Assembly: GCA_017469355.1 (NCBI GenBank)
Contig: JAFUGM010000058.1
Coordinates: forward strand, 1-64,000
Direction of reading: 5' to 3'
Source: Solobacterium sp.
Lineage (GTDB): Bacteria > Bacillota_I > Bacilli_A > Erysipelotrichales > Erysipelotrichaceae
Length of the DNA stretch: 64,000 bases
Below the pieces are notes generated by a model. It was not told where the DNA came from and ran no database searches. It saw only the letters and a program-made list of their open reading frames with translations. The position numbers and the translations under genes are program-made. This document shows positions 8,342 to 16,906 of the stretch, piece by piece; position 1 is the stretch's first letter; every line of letters begins with the position of its first letter.

Positions 8342-8377
8342 TTACAGTTCAACACAAGACTAAGAGAATTTAACAAT

Positions 8378-8405
8378 GACGGGGCGGGCCGAGGTCCGTC
8401 CCGTC
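8378..8405 (+). other. Intercistronic stem-loop after the binding-protein gene
   Basis: GACGGG (8378-8383) pairs with CCCGTC (8400-8405), extended inward by GC-rich pairs, followed only by TTTC. It is a partial terminator or a 3'-end-stabilising hairpin. Such elements commonly give more binding protein than permease, which is the inferred role here. Confidence 0.7.
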
Positions 8406-8437
8406 TTTCATGAAAATTACAAAGGAGTTATGCGCTT

Positions 8438-9361
8438 ATGTCAGAAACAAAGAAATCTAAGCATACCGCAGGCAAGAATTCCAGCAATCTGAAGGATCAG
8501 ATCCGTCGCTGGTGGTGGCTGTTTCTTCTTCCGGTAACTCTGGCGTTTGTAATCGGCTTTATCTGGCCGTTCCTGCAGGGAATCTATCTTTCCTTCTGCA
8601 AGTTCAAGACTACATCAGACGCTACATTTATCGGATTATCCAACTATGGCCGGGCATTATCCGATCCGACCTTCGTACATTCGTTCTGGTATTCCGCACT
8701 GTTTGCGGTTACTTCCCTGGTGTTCATCAACATTCCTGCCTTCGCTGTAGCGTATGCACTGACCCAGGATATCAAGTTTTCCAATCTGTACCGTACCGTC
8801 TTCTTCATGCCAAACCTGATTGGCGGTATCGTACTCGGCTATATCTGGTCGATGATTTTCGATGGAATTCTATCGGCCTACAACACATCCATTCTTCTTA
8901 ACAGCACTTATGGATTCTGGGGTCTCATCATTCTGATCTGCTGGCAGCAGATCGGATATATGATGATCATCTATATCGCTGGGTTACAGGCTATTCCGAC
9001 CGATATGATCGAGGCGGCAGAGATTGATGGGGCCAATGGATGGCAGACATTGTTCAAGGTCATCATTCCCAACGTCATGCCGTCGATTACGATCTGTATG
9101 TTCCTGAGTATTACCAACGGATTCAAACTCTTTGACCAGAACCTGGCACTTACCGCCGGTCAGCCATTCATCATGAATCCGGATGGAACAACAATCAAGA
9201 CAACCGAAATGCTGGCGCTGAATATCTACAATACGTTCTATAACTCCAATGCCGCATCCCGTGGTACGGCACAGGCGAAGGCCGTGCTGTTCTTCATCCT
9301 CGTTGCCGCAATTGGATTGATTCAGCTTCGATTCACAAGAGAGAAGGAGGTTCAACAATGA
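8438..9361 (+). CDS. Sugar ABC transporter permease, MalF/UgpA type
   Basis: A 307-residue permease of the binding-protein-dependent family with about six membrane helices. The EAA loop that docks the ATPase reads EAAEIDGANGWQTLF about 100 residues before the C-terminus. A basic, Ser/Lys-rich cytoplasmic start precedes the first helix. The ATG follows AAAGGAG. It overlaps the next permease by four bases (ATGA), so the two should be made together as a heterodimer. No ATPase gene lies in this operon; msmK at 13625 is the likely energiser. Confidence 0.95.
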   Translation: MSETKKSKHTAGKNSSNLKDQIRRWWWLFLLPVTLAFVIGFIWPFLQGIYLSFCKFKTTSDATFIGLSNYGRALSDPTFVHSFWYSALFAVTSLVFINIPAFAVAYALTQDIKFSNLYRTVFFMPNLIGGIVLGYIWSMIFDGILSAYNTSILLNSTYGFWGLIILICWQQIGYMMIIYIAGLQAIPTDMIEAAEIDGANGWQTLFKVIIPNVMPSITICMFLSITNGFKLFDQNLALTAGQPFIMNPDGTTIKTTEMLALNIYNTFYNSNAASRGTAQAKAVLFFILVAAIGLIQLRFTREKEVQQ

Positions 9362-10200
9362 AAACCGCAAAGCAGGGAAAGACAATTCTCTCCATCGTTC
9401 TGGGTATCATTTCCATCATCTATGTCATTCCGATGGTGGTAGTTGTACTGAACTCCTTCAAACTTAATACCTACGTAAAGACAGATACCTTCGCATTCCC
9501 GACGGGTGAGATGTGGGCAGGAGTCTCCAACTTTACCAAAGGCATGACATTTGGAAACTATCCGTTTGCGTCGTCTGCCTGGTACAGTGTGCTGATTACG
9601 GTTGCCTCCACTTTCCTGATTCTGTTATTCACTTCCATGGCCGCATGGTATATCGCTCGTGTAGATTCCAAAATCTGCCGAATCATCTATTACCTCTGCG
9701 TATTCTCCATGGTGGTTCCGTTCCAGATGGTTATGTTTACCCTGGCAAAGACAGCGGATACGCTGAAGCTCAATACCCCCTGGACGATTCCGGTGGTATA
9801 TCTCGGATTTGGGGCAGGACTTGCGATCTTCATGTTTGTCGGATTTGTAAAGTCTATCCCGCTTGAGATCGAAGAAGCAGCGGCGATTGACGGTGCTGGA
9901 CCGGTGAAGACCTACTTCCAGGTAGTGCTTCCAATGATGAAGCCGACCATGATCTCTGTTGGTATTCTTGAGATCATGTGGGTATGGAATGACTATCTGT
10001 TACCGTATCTGGTTCTTGATCGAACCAAATACATGACCATTCCGATTCATATTCAGTTCCTGAAGGGAAGCTATGGCACGGTAGACCTTGGGGCTACCAT
10101 GGCGCTGATTCTTCTGAGTATCATTCCGGTCATTGTATTCTATCTGCTCTGCCAGAAGCACATCATCAAGGGTGTTGCGGCAGGAGCTGTAAAAGGGTAA
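9358..10200 (+). CDS. Sugar ABC transporter permease, MalG/UgpE type
   Basis: A 280-residue partner permease with six predicted helices and the EAA loop EEAAAIDGAGPVKTYF followed by the usual LPMMKP. Its start ATG overlaps the stop of the preceding permease. Together with the binding lipoprotein it forms a CUT1-type sugar importer lacking only its ATPase subunit. The gap to the LacI gene is about 60 bases. Confidence 0.95.
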   Translation: MKTAKQGKTILSIVLGIISIIYVIPMVVVVLNSFKLNTYVKTDTFAFPTGEMWAGVSNFTKGMTFGNYPFASSAWYSVLITVASTFLILLFTSMAAWYIARVDSKICRIIYYLCVFSMVVPFQMVMFTLAKTADTLKLNTPWTIPVVYLGFGAGLAIFMFVGFVKSIPLEIEEAAAIDGAGPVKTYFQVVLPMMKPTMISVGILEIMWVWNDYLLPYLVLDRTKYMTIPIHIQFLKGSYGTVDLGATMALILLSIIPVIVFYLLCQKHIIKGVAAGAVKG

Positions 10201-10261
10201 TTATTATCTGTACGTGTTACATTAGATAAAGACAGATTATTACTGTCGGGAGCAGTTCACT

Positions 10262-11302
10262 ATGACCACGATTAAAGATATTGCTAAGCTCTCGGGTTAC
10301 AGCATCGGAACCGTATCTAGAGTCATCAACAATCATCCGGATGTCAGCGAAGAGGCGAGACGCCGCGTCGAAGAAGTGATCCGTGAGCAGAACTTTCAGC
10401 CGAATTCCAATGCGAAACAGTTAAAACAGCAGTCCAACTCGGCGATTACCATCATCGTCAAGGGTAATGAAAACATGTTCTTCGAAGGTATTCTGGAGCG
10501 TGTTCAGGCCCAGCTCAAGGAAAGCGGAGAAGATGTGGCTGTTACCTTCCTGGATGAATACTCCAATGAGGTGCAGGCAGCGATTCAGCTTTGCGCGCTC
10601 CGTAAACCGAAGGGATTCATCTTCTTAGGCGGCAACCTGGAATTCTTCCGGATGGATTTCGATAAGATTGATGTGCCATGTGTACTTCTGACAAATACTG
10701 CGGCAGATCTTGGATTCTCGAATCTTTCCAGCTTTACTACCAATGACATGGATGCCGGATATGCGGTGATCGACTATCTGATCAAGAAGGGCCATACCAA
10801 AATCGGTATTATTGGAGGAAGTGCTTCAAAGATTGGTTCGCAGATCGGCTTCCGCCGCATTGAAGGATGCCGGAGGGCATTTGAAGACCATGGAATTACA
10901 TTTGATGAGTCCATGCAGTTTGAACCCTCAAGGTTCTCTATGTCCGGTGGCTATGAAAGTGCGCAGCGTATTCTGAAGAAGAACCCGGAGATTACAGCTC
11001 TGTTTGCGATCGGTGATACGATCGCCATCGGGGCAATGCGGGCAATCAAGGATATGGGACTCTCCGTACCGGAGGATGTCTCTGTCATTGGATATGATGG
11101 AATTGAGTCTGCACGATTCTCGATTCCGCGCCTGTCCACGATTCATCAGGATACAGATGCATTAGCCAGAAAGGGTGTGGAAGACCTGCTTCTCAGGATC
11201 AACTACCGCCATCCTCTGGCGCATGAAGATGTGCCATTCAGCCTGATGGAAGGGGAATCTGTGAAAACCATCGAGACAAAGAAAAAAAGATCAACAAAAT
11301 AG
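10262..11302 (+). CDS. LacI-family transcriptional regulator
   Basis: A 346-residue LacI/GalR regulator. The N-terminal helix-turn-helix reads TTIKDIAKLSGYSIGTVSRVINN, with the hinge ending near residue 60, followed by a periplasmic-binding-like effector domain with the typical FAIGDT and DVSVIGYDG segments. It lies directly after the sugar permeases and most likely represses that operon through the CCGG dyads at 6940-6993, with the transported sugar or a derivative as inducer. A short dyad (TTATCT...AGATAA) lies in the preceding gap and may be a further site. A clear terminator follows. Confidence 0.93.
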   Translation: MTTIKDIAKLSGYSIGTVSRVINNHPDVSEEARRRVEEVIREQNFQPNSNAKQLKQQSNSAITIIVKGNENMFFEGILERVQAQLKESGEDVAVTFLDEYSNEVQAAIQLCALRKPKGFIFLGGNLEFFRMDFDKIDVPCVLLTNTAADLGFSNLSSFTTNDMDAGYAVIDYLIKKGHTKIGIIGGSASKIGSQIGFRRIEGCRRAFEDHGITFDESMQFEPSRFSMSGGYESAQRILKKNPEITALFAIGDTIAIGAMRAIKDMGLSVPEDVSVIGYDGIESARFSIPRLSTIHQDTDALARKGVEDLLLRINYRHPLAHEDVPFSLMEGESVKTIETKKKRSTK

Positions 11303-11322
11303 CAAAAGCATCACTCTTAATG

Positions 11323-11351
11323 AAACCGCCTGTTTTTCATGGGCGGTTTTT
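11323..11351 (+). terminator. Terminator after the lacI-type gene
   Basis: AAACCGCC (11323-11330) and GGCGGTTT (11342-11349) form the stem around a loop rich in T, followed by a short T run. Confidence 0.85.
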
Positions 11352-11477
11352 AAGAACTAATATGGTTCCAATCCGTATTTTCCATAAGCAGAAATTAAAA
11401 CTCTCACTGTAAGTCAGGATTGATGAATAAATGGTAATGAAAGGAAAAGAAATGGAACTGTAATGGAGATCAATTTA

Positions 11478-11506
11478 TTGATATTCCTCATAATTTTGCA
11501 TATACT
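11478..11506 (+). promoter_or_regulatory. Promoter of the HTH/AlbA_2 module
   Basis: TTGATA (11478-11483) and TATACT (11501-11506) with a 17-base spacer. The surrounding 11352-11544 stretch is AT-rich and otherwise without recognisable features. Confidence 0.65.
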
Positions 11507-11544
11507 CTTCTTGAAGATTGCATTTAAATATAAGGATGATCATC

Positions 11545-11748
11545 ATGAAAGAATATATGACTATAAAAGAGGCATCTGAAAAATGGGGAATAGGAACAAG
11601 GTGGATCAATACGCTCTGCCACGAGGGAAGGATTGAAGGCGTTGTCATGTTCGGTGCATCTTTCGCCATACCCAGAGACGCACAAAAACCGAGAGACCGA
11701 AGAATCAGGAGTGGGAAGTATATCAAGAATAAAGATGAGAGGCACTGA
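11545..11748 (+). CDS. Small excisionase-like helix-turn-helix protein
   Basis: A 67-residue basic protein with a MerR/excisionase-type winged helix: MTIKEASEKWGI (helix-turn-helix), TRWINTLCHEGRIEG (recognition helix and wing), then a short basic tail. Such proteins are often encoded ahead of AlbA_2/Schlafen-like genes and in mobile elements. The start at 11545 follows AAGGATGAT. The next gene begins 4 bases after its stop, so the pair is one operon with its own promoter. Its operator is not evident. It may control its own module. Confidence 0.72.
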   Translation: MKEYMTIKEASEKWGIGTRWINTLCHEGRIEGVVMFGASFAIPRDAQKPRDRRIRSGKYIKNKDERH

Positions 11749-11752
11749 CGTT

Positions 11753-13264
11753 ATGAACGAAGTTTTCGACATCAGAAAATTTGATGAGTATAGAGAAGAC
11801 AACCGCCGTGAAGTAAAGAAGGCGAAAGGAGGACTTCCGCATAGCCTGTGGGATACATATTCTTCTATGGCTAACTGTTATGGAGGCGTCATCATACTTG
11901 GCATTGTGGAAAATCCGGATGGAAGCTTTGCTACTACCGGACTACAGGATGCCGCAAAGCTGAAAAGGGACTTTTGGAATACGATTAACAGCGCTTCCAA
12001 AGTCAACATCAACCTTCTAACGGATGATGATGTAAAAACCTATGATAGAGATGGTGATGTCATCATGGTGATTAAGGTTCCACGCGCAAAACGTGAGCTT
12101 CGTCCGGTATATATCAACAATGACATCTGGAAGGGGACGTTTCGCAGAAACTGGGAAGGGGATTATCACTGTACTCCTTCGGAAATCAGAGCTATGCTTC
12201 GGGATGAACCGGAAGAGACGATGGACATGACGGTGCTAGAAGATTTCACGCTGAAGGATCTCAGTGAAGAAACCGTACAGGCATATCGAAATTATCACTC
12301 CGCAGTTCGTCCGGGACATGTATGGGGAAAGTTGCAGAATGAGGACTATCTTGAGAAGATCGGGGCGGCAGCAATCCTGAAGGATGACGGAAAGCTTCAT
12401 CCTACAGCAGCAGGCCTTCTGATGTTCGGAGAAGAATACCATATCGTGCGCTATTTTCCGGAGTATTTTCTGGACTATCGGGAAGTACTGGATCCGACGA
12501 TCCGTTGGACCGACCGAATCCAATCCAGTTCCGGCGACTGGTCAGGCAATCTGTTTGATTTTTTCTTTCGCGTGTATAACAAAATTTCACGTGATATTGA
12601 AAAGCCTTTTGCGCTGGACGGCGTAAACCGCATAGATGATACGCCAGTACATAAGGCGATCAGAGAGGCTCTGGCAAACTGTATCGTCAATACGGATTTT
12701 TATCTTCCGAGAGGAATTGTGATCCTGAAAGAACAGGATAAGATCATTCTGCAAAATCCAGGAAGCATTCGGACAGGTAAGGATCAGATGTTGCGCGGTG
12801 GCATTTCCGATCCCCGCAATAAAGCGATCATGAAGATGCTGAATCTGATTTCTATAGGGGAGCGTGCGGGAAGTGGTGTTCCGGATATATATTCCATCTG
12901 GGAGAACGAAGGATGGAATAGCCCTATTGTCGAAGAACAATACGGGCCAGATCGAACGATTTTAACGCTTGCCTTCACACAAAAGCAAGCGGTAAAAACA
13001 GGCGGAAAAAACAAGCGAAAAAAACAAGCGAAAAAAGCAACATCAATTTCAAAAACTTATGAAAACAAGAAGAAGGTTGTCAAATACATTCAAAAATGCG
13101 GAGCATCTTCCACTTCCGAACTTGCTAAATATCTGGGGTTGAGTACTTCCAGAACGAGAGCGTTGTTATCTGAGATGGTCTTCGAAAAAAAACTCCTGCC
13201 AGTCGGGGATGGGCGAGCACGTAAATATATAAATCCGGCCAAATATCTGGACACAGATTCATAG
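11753..13264 (+). CDS. AlbA_2 (Schlafen-like) / HATPase domain protein
   Basis: A 503-residue protein. Residues about 15-140 form an AlbA_2 domain (EVKKAKGG...; SMANCYGGVIILGI). Residues about 290-400 resemble the RecG-like HATPase_c_4 region, with EALANCIVNTDF, a QNPGSI turn and ERAGSGVPDIY. A very basic Lys-rich linker leads into a C-terminal winged helix near residues 440-503. Related bacterial proteins are annotated as transcriptional regulators or ATP-dependent helicases and are frequent in accessory regions and defence islands; the function is not established. The start at 11753 is preferred; an ATG at 11735 is in frame. It separates a sugar importer from its probable ATPase. Confidence 0.78.
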   Translation: MNEVFDIRKFDEYREDNRREVKKAKGGLPHSLWDTYSSMANCYGGVIILGIVENPDGSFATTGLQDAAKLKRDFWNTINSASKVNINLLTDDDVKTYDRDGDVIMVIKVPRAKRELRPVYINNDIWKGTFRRNWEGDYHCTPSEIRAMLRDEPEETMDMTVLEDFTLKDLSEETVQAYRNYHSAVRPGHVWGKLQNEDYLEKIGAAAILKDDGKLHPTAAGLLMFGEEYHIVRYFPEYFLDYREVLDPTIRWTDRIQSSSGDWSGNLFDFFFRVYNKISRDIEKPFALDGVNRIDDTPVHKAIREALANCIVNTDFYLPRGIVILKEQDKIILQNPGSIRTGKDQMLRGGISDPRNKAIMKMLNLISIGERAGSGVPDIYSIWENEGWNSPIVEEQYGPDRTILTLAFTQKQAVKTGGKNKRKKQAKKATSISKTYENKKKVVKYIQKCGASSTSELAKYLGLSTSRTRALLSEMVFEKKLLPVGDGRARKYINPAKYLDTDS

Positions 13265-13399
13265 TAAGGGTCATTCATGACTTTTCCTAGGCTTCTTGGA
13301 TGATCCTTTCTTACCACTTGCTGTACAAAAGGAGCCATCGGTATGGCAAAACAGAAAAAACACATGGCCGTTTATTTTGAAAAATAGCTAAAAATGCAA
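13265..13399. other. Intergenic stretch with a 14-codon remnant-like ORF
   Basis: No full gene is visible. An AAAAGGAG site precedes an ATG at 13343 that opens only 14 codons (MAKQKKHMAVYFEK) before a stop. It may be a decayed gene start; no match is claimed. Confidence 0.3.
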
Positions 13400-13429
13400 T
13401 TTACAGACATTGTGAAATGAGATTATAAT
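13400..13429 (+). promoter_or_regulatory. Promoter of msmK
   Basis: TTTACA (13400-13405) and a perfect TATAAT (13424-13429) with an 18-base spacer. Transcription should begin near 13436, giving a leader of about 190 bases. Confidence 0.75.
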
Positions 13430-13446
13430 CATTCACATAGGAGCCA

Positions 13447-13460
13447 TGAAAGCGCTGTCA
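13447..13460 (+). promoter_or_regulatory. cre site (CcpA) in the msmK leader
   Basis: TGAAAGCGCTGTCA matches the Bacillus cre consensus TGWAANCGNTNWCA at all 14 positions. It is centred roughly 18 bases after the predicted start, where bound CcpA acts as a roadblock. Confidence 0.75.
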
Positions 13461-13624
13461 TTGAGCAGCGAGTTCAGGACTCTCGCCAGTAAGTTTCGCA
13501 GCTGGGTGAAACCGTCGTACACAGGCACATGATGCGGACATGGAATGTGATGCGACGCGGGTTCATCGACGCGGGAACTTCAGAATTCTTTCTATTACAT
13601 ACAGAAAGGGGCAAGGAGAAAGAC
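13461..13624 (+). other. Structured 5' leader of msmK with a possible leader ORF
   Basis: The leader contains several potential hairpins: CGCTG/CAGCG around 13452-13470, GCGAG/CTCGC after it, and an arm closed by CGTCG (13513-13517) and CGACG (13553-13557) around CACAT/ATGTG. A 28-codon ORF starting at 13446 ends at a TGA that overlaps an ATG at 13529, which is in frame with msmK. No known riboswitch class fits. Confidence 0.35.
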
Positions 13625-14809
13625 ATGGCAACAGTATCACTTAGACACATCGTAAAGATTTATCCCAACAGCGGTGACGGCAAGAAAAAGCCCACCAACC
13701 TGAAAGTTACGGAAGAAGGCGTTCTTGCCGTACAGGATTTCAACCTTGAAATCGCAGATCAGGAATTTATCGTACTGGTAGGTCCTTCCGGATGCGGAAA
13801 GTCCACCACACTGCGTATGGTCGCAGGTCTTGAAGAGATTTCCAAAGGCGAACTCTACATCGATGACAAACTGATGAATGACGTCGCTCCGAAAGACAGA
13901 GACATCGCAATGGTATTCCAGAACTACGCACTGTATCCGCACATGACAGTTCGTCAGAACATGGAATTCCCGCTGAAGTTACGTAAAGTTCCGAAGGATC
14001 AGATTGACAAGGCAGTAGATCAGGCCGCAGAAATTCTCGGTATCACACAGTATCTCGAGCGTAAGCCGAAGGCTCTCTCCGGTGGTCAGAGACAGCGTGT
14101 AGCGATCGGACGTGCGATCGTTCGTGAGCCGAAGGTTCTCCTGATGGATGAGCCGCTCTCCAACCTGGATGCGAAACTCCGTAACCAGATGCGTGCAGAG
14201 ATTATCAAGCTCCGCCAGAGAATTCAGACAACATTCATCTACGTCACACATGACCAGACCGAAGCTATGACTCTCGGTGATCGTATCGTCATCATGAAGG
14301 ACGGCGTCATCCAGCAGATCGGAACTCCGCAGGAAGTTTATGACAACCCCGTTAACATCTTCGTCGCAGGATTTATCGGTGTTCCGCAGATGAACTTCTA
14401 TGATGGAAAGCTCCTGAAGTCCGATGACGGCAAGTACTGTGTACAGGTTGAAGACGCAGTAATCGATCTTCCGGAAGACAAGCAGAAGAATCTGGCTGAC
14501 CATAAGGTAGCAGCTCAGGACATCACAGTCGGTGTCCGTCCGGATCATATTTCCCTCAAGGAAGTGCCGGGCAAGATGGTAAAGGGAACCGTAGACGTAT
14601 CCGAACTTATGGGTTCTGCAGTACATCTGCACATCAATGCGTTAGGTAAAGACGGTGTCATCATCGTTCCTACCCTCGACCTCAAGGGCAACAAGTCCTA
14701 CACTATGGGTTCTCCGATCGAGTTCACATTCGGCGGAAATGTTACTCACATCTTCGCGAAGGAATCCGGCAAGAACCTGGAATATTCCAACGATACCGTT
14801 CAGGAATAA
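13625..14809 (+). CDS. msmK: Multiple-sugar ABC transporter ATPase (MsmK/UgpC type)
   Basis: A 394-residue MalK-family ATPase. Walker A is GPSGCGKST (53-61), the signature LSGGQ (151-155), and Walker B LLMDEP near residue 173 followed by the D-loop SNLD and the switch histidine in VTHD. The C-terminal third is the OB-like regulatory domain of MalK/UgpC (MNFYDGKL, VGVRPDHI). Such ATPases often serve several CUT1 sugar importers that lack their own, as the importer at 7025-10200 does. The start at 13625 matches the family N-terminus MATVSLRHI and follows CAAGGAG. An upstream in-frame ATG at 13529 would add 32 atypical residues. Confidence 0.94.
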   Translation: MATVSLRHIVKIYPNSGDGKKKPTNLKVTEEGVLAVQDFNLEIADQEFIVLVGPSGCGKSTTLRMVAGLEEISKGELYIDDKLMNDVAPKDRDIAMVFQNYALYPHMTVRQNMEFPLKLRKVPKDQIDKAVDQAAEILGITQYLERKPKALSGGQRQRVAIGRAIVREPKVLLMDEPLSNLDAKLRNQMRAEIIKLRQRIQTTFIYVTHDQTEAMTLGDRIVIMKDGVIQQIGTPQEVYDNPVNIFVAGFIGVPQMNFYDGKLLKSDDGKYCVQVEDAVIDLPEDKQKNLADHKVAAQDITVGVRPDHISLKEVPGKMVKGTVDVSELMGSAVHLHINALGKDGVIIVPTLDLKGNKSYTMGSPIEFTFGGNVTHIFAKESGKNLEYSNDTVQE

Positions 14810-14818
14810 TCACCTATG

Positions 14819-14845
14819 AAAGCATCCCTCCATGGGGTGCTTTTT
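14819..14845 (+). terminator. Terminator of msmK
   Basis: AAAGCATCCC and GGGGTGCTTT pair around a five-base loop, followed by a T run. Confidence 0.85.
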
Positions 14846-14892
14846 GTGTGTCTTTACAGAACATGTCAGTGGTGTTTAACTTCAGTTTCCCA

Positions 14893-14898
14893 TATAAT
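14893..14898 (+). promoter_or_regulatory. -10 box of ldh
   Basis: A perfect TATAAT stands 42 bases before the ldh ATG. The -35 region is weak (TGGTGT at the right distance), so the element is given as the -10 only. Confidence 0.5.
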
Positions 14899-14939
14899 AA
14901 AAGCAGTGAATGGGTATAACCCAAAGGAGAAAACAATAC

Positions 14940-15905
14940 ATGAGTGTTAATCATCGCAAAGTGGCCGTGATCGGCTGTGGTTTTGTTGGATCGACCAGCG
15001 CATTCGCTTTAATGCAGAGTGGGCTGTTCTCAGAGATGGTTCTTCTGGATGTAAATCAGGACAAGGCGGAAGGGGAAGCCATGGATATCAGTCATGGTAC
15101 AGCACTTTCCAATCCGATGCGAGTCTATGCGGGAACCTATGATGACATCGCTGATGCGGCGATCATCGTCGTAACCGCAGGTGCTGCCCAGAAGCCGGGC
15201 GAGACCAGACTGGATCTGATTCACAAGAATGTCTCCATCTTCTCCGGAATCATGAAGGAGATCCGTGCTCGTAAGCCGGAAGGAATCATGCTTGTTGTAG
15301 CGAACCCGGTTGATATTCTTACCTACTACGCTGCTAAAACCAGCGGAATGGGTGAAACACGGGTCTTTGGCTCAGGAACTGTTTTGGATACCTCTCGCTT
15401 ACGCACCCTGCTTGGCACAAAGCTGGATGTCGACAGCCGCAGTATTCATGCCTATATCGTTGGTGAACATGGCGACAGTGAAATCGTCTGCTGGAGTAAT
15501 GCGAATGTCTCTGGAGTTCCGCTGCCTGACTTCTTCGCATTAAGAGGAATGGGCGATATTGACCTTGTGGCGGCACAGAATGAGATCAGCAACGATGTAA
15601 AAAACAGTGCATATGAGATCATCGCCAAGAAACATGCGACATATTATGGCATCGGTATGTCAGTTACCCGCATCTGCCGGGCAATCATAAAAGATGAGAA
15701 GTCCGTTCTTCCGGTTTCCACCGTCCTTCATGGGGAATATGGAATTGAAGAATGTGCGCTCTCCGTACCGGCCATTGTCGGTCATAATGGTATCGAAAGT
15801 CTGGTTCCTATCTCCATGAGTGAAGATGAACGCACGGCGCTTGATAACTCCTCCAGAGTACTGAAGGAAAATATGAGCGACATTAGCTTTGAAGTTAATG
15901 ACTGA
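14940..15905 (+). CDS. ldh: L-lactate dehydrogenase
   Basis: A 321-residue NAD-dependent lactate/malate dehydrogenase family enzyme, reducing pyruvate to L-lactate. The Rossmann motif GCGFVGSTSA is near residue 12. The substrate loop reads GAAQKPGETRLDLI, with Gln in the discriminating position as in lactate rather than malate dehydrogenases, and the catalytic His is in GEHGDSE. The start at 14940 follows AAAGGAG. It is monocistronic, with its own -10 and terminator. Its presence supports a homolactic or mixed-acid fermenter. Confidence 0.96.
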   Translation: MSVNHRKVAVIGCGFVGSTSAFALMQSGLFSEMVLLDVNQDKAEGEAMDISHGTALSNPMRVYAGTYDDIADAAIIVVTAGAAQKPGETRLDLIHKNVSIFSGIMKEIRARKPEGIMLVVANPVDILTYYAAKTSGMGETRVFGSGTVLDTSRLRTLLGTKLDVDSRSIHAYIVGEHGDSEIVCWSNANVSGVPLPDFFALRGMGDIDLVAAQNEISNDVKNSAYEIIAKKHATYYGIGMSVTRICRAIIKDEKSVLPVSTVLHGEYGIEECALSVPAIVGHNGIESLVPISMSEDERTALDNSSRVLKENMSDISFEVND

Positions 15906-15914
15906 ATCATGAGG

Positions 15915-15937
15915 GAAGCTCTTCGGGGCTTCTTTTC
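15915..15937 (+). terminator. Terminator of ldh
   Basis: GAAGCTC and GGGCTTC close a stable TTCG tetraloop, followed by TTTTC. Confidence 0.85.
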
Positions 15938-15984
15938 ATTTCCGCGGATCGGCGGTATTCTTTTGGGCGAAGGGAGAAGCAGAG

Positions 15985-16722
15985 ATGAAACCGTTGTTAT
16001 TTGATCTTCACACCCACACCATTGCGAGCGGTCACGCTTACAGCACACTGCTGGAAAACATTCAATGCGCGAAAGATGCGGGGCTTAAAGCCTATGGATT
16101 CTCCGACCATACCGGAGAGATGAATGTCATGGGCCGGATGTATTTTGGGAACTTCAAAGTTATTCCCCGGCGGATTGATGATCTTCTGATTCTAAGAGGT
16201 GCGGAAGTCAATATTGTCGATTATGACGGAACGATTGATCTTGCGGAGCGGTATTGTAAACAACTGGACTATGTCATTGCCAGTATTCATAAGATTCCGG
16301 AATACGTCGCTGGAAGCAGGGAAGAAAATACTGCCGCTGTCATTGGGGCCATGCATAATCCGTATGTCCGGGTGATCGGACATCCCGATGATGGCCGGTT
16401 TCCGTTGGATCCGGAAGCGATCGTACTTGCGGCGAAGGAGACCGGTGTATTACTGGAACTTAACAACGCATCACTTCGAACCGATATGTCGCGTCTCAAT
16501 GCCCGAGAAAACATTACAGAGGTTCTCCGTCAATGCAAGAAACACGGAGTTCGGATTGTGGTGAACACCGACAGTCACTTTGCGTTATCGGTGGGAAGGT
16601 TTGAACTGGCAGAACGATTGATCGCAGATCTGGAGTTTCCGGAAGAACTGATCGCCAACTATGACATGGATCGTCTGAAGTGGATTGTCCGGGAAGAAAA
16701 GATTGCGGAACTTGGCATCTGA
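15985..16722 (+). CDS. PHP-domain metal-dependent phosphoesterase (YcdX-like)
   Basis: A 245-residue stand-alone PHP domain. Metal-binding histidines and aspartates follow the family order: DLHTHT (residues 7-12), a FSDHTGE near 40, a Glu in GAEVN, the ASIHK histidine, GHPDD, and the C-terminal NTDSH. These bind a trinuclear metal centre; YcdX-type proteins hydrolyse phosphate esters, but the true substrate is not known. The gene is monocistronic between two terminators, with a GGGAGAAG site before the ATG. Confidence 0.9.
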   Translation: MKPLLFDLHTHTIASGHAYSTLLENIQCAKDAGLKAYGFSDHTGEMNVMGRMYFGNFKVIPRRIDDLLILRGAEVNIVDYDGTIDLAERYCKQLDYVIASIHKIPEYVAGSREENTAAVIGAMHNPYVRVIGHPDDGRFPLDPEAIVLAAKETGVLLELNNASLRTDMSRLNARENITEVLRQCKKHGVRIVVNTDSHFALSVGRFELAERLIADLEFPEELIANYDMDRLKWIVREEKIAELGI

Positions 16723-16724
16723 AC

Positions 16725-16747
16725 GGCTGTGACATCACAGCTGTTTT
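16725..16747 (+). terminator. Terminator of the PHP gene
   Basis: GGCTGTGA and TCACAGCT form an 8-bp stem with a tiny loop, then GTTTTT. Confidence 0.85.
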
Positions 16748-16769
16748 TCTATGTTTGATCTATGAGTTC

Positions 16770-16798
16770 TTGAAACTACTGGCGAAACCTTTTATTAT
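16770..16798 (+). promoter_or_regulatory. Promoter of panT-coaBC-coaX
   Basis: TTGAAA (16770-16775) and TATTAT (16793-16798), spaced by 17 bases. A leader of about 100 bases follows before panT. It holds GGTGAA and TTCACC segments that could pair, but no known riboswitch class is recognised. Confidence 0.7.
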
Positions 16799-16906
16799 GA
16801 ATTCGGTGAAGAAAACCGTGACACTGCATGGATTTTCAAAGGTTCACCACAGGTACATTCATTCTGTATTCGCTGCATCCCTATAGGAGCGGCAGGAGGT
16901 AAGAGT

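Noticed and set aside
13343-13387. Functional 14-codon peptide gene
   Set aside because: It has a good ribosome binding site but is too short to judge and has no supporting context.
13436-13624. T-box or other riboswitch in the msmK leader
   Set aside because: A GGGTGAAACC segment recalls part of a T-box, but there is no TGGNACCGCG antiterminator, no specifier context and no terminator before the gene.
16799-16906. Vitamin riboswitch before panT
   Set aside because: The leader is about 100 bases and can form a short stem, but no consensus of a known class is present.
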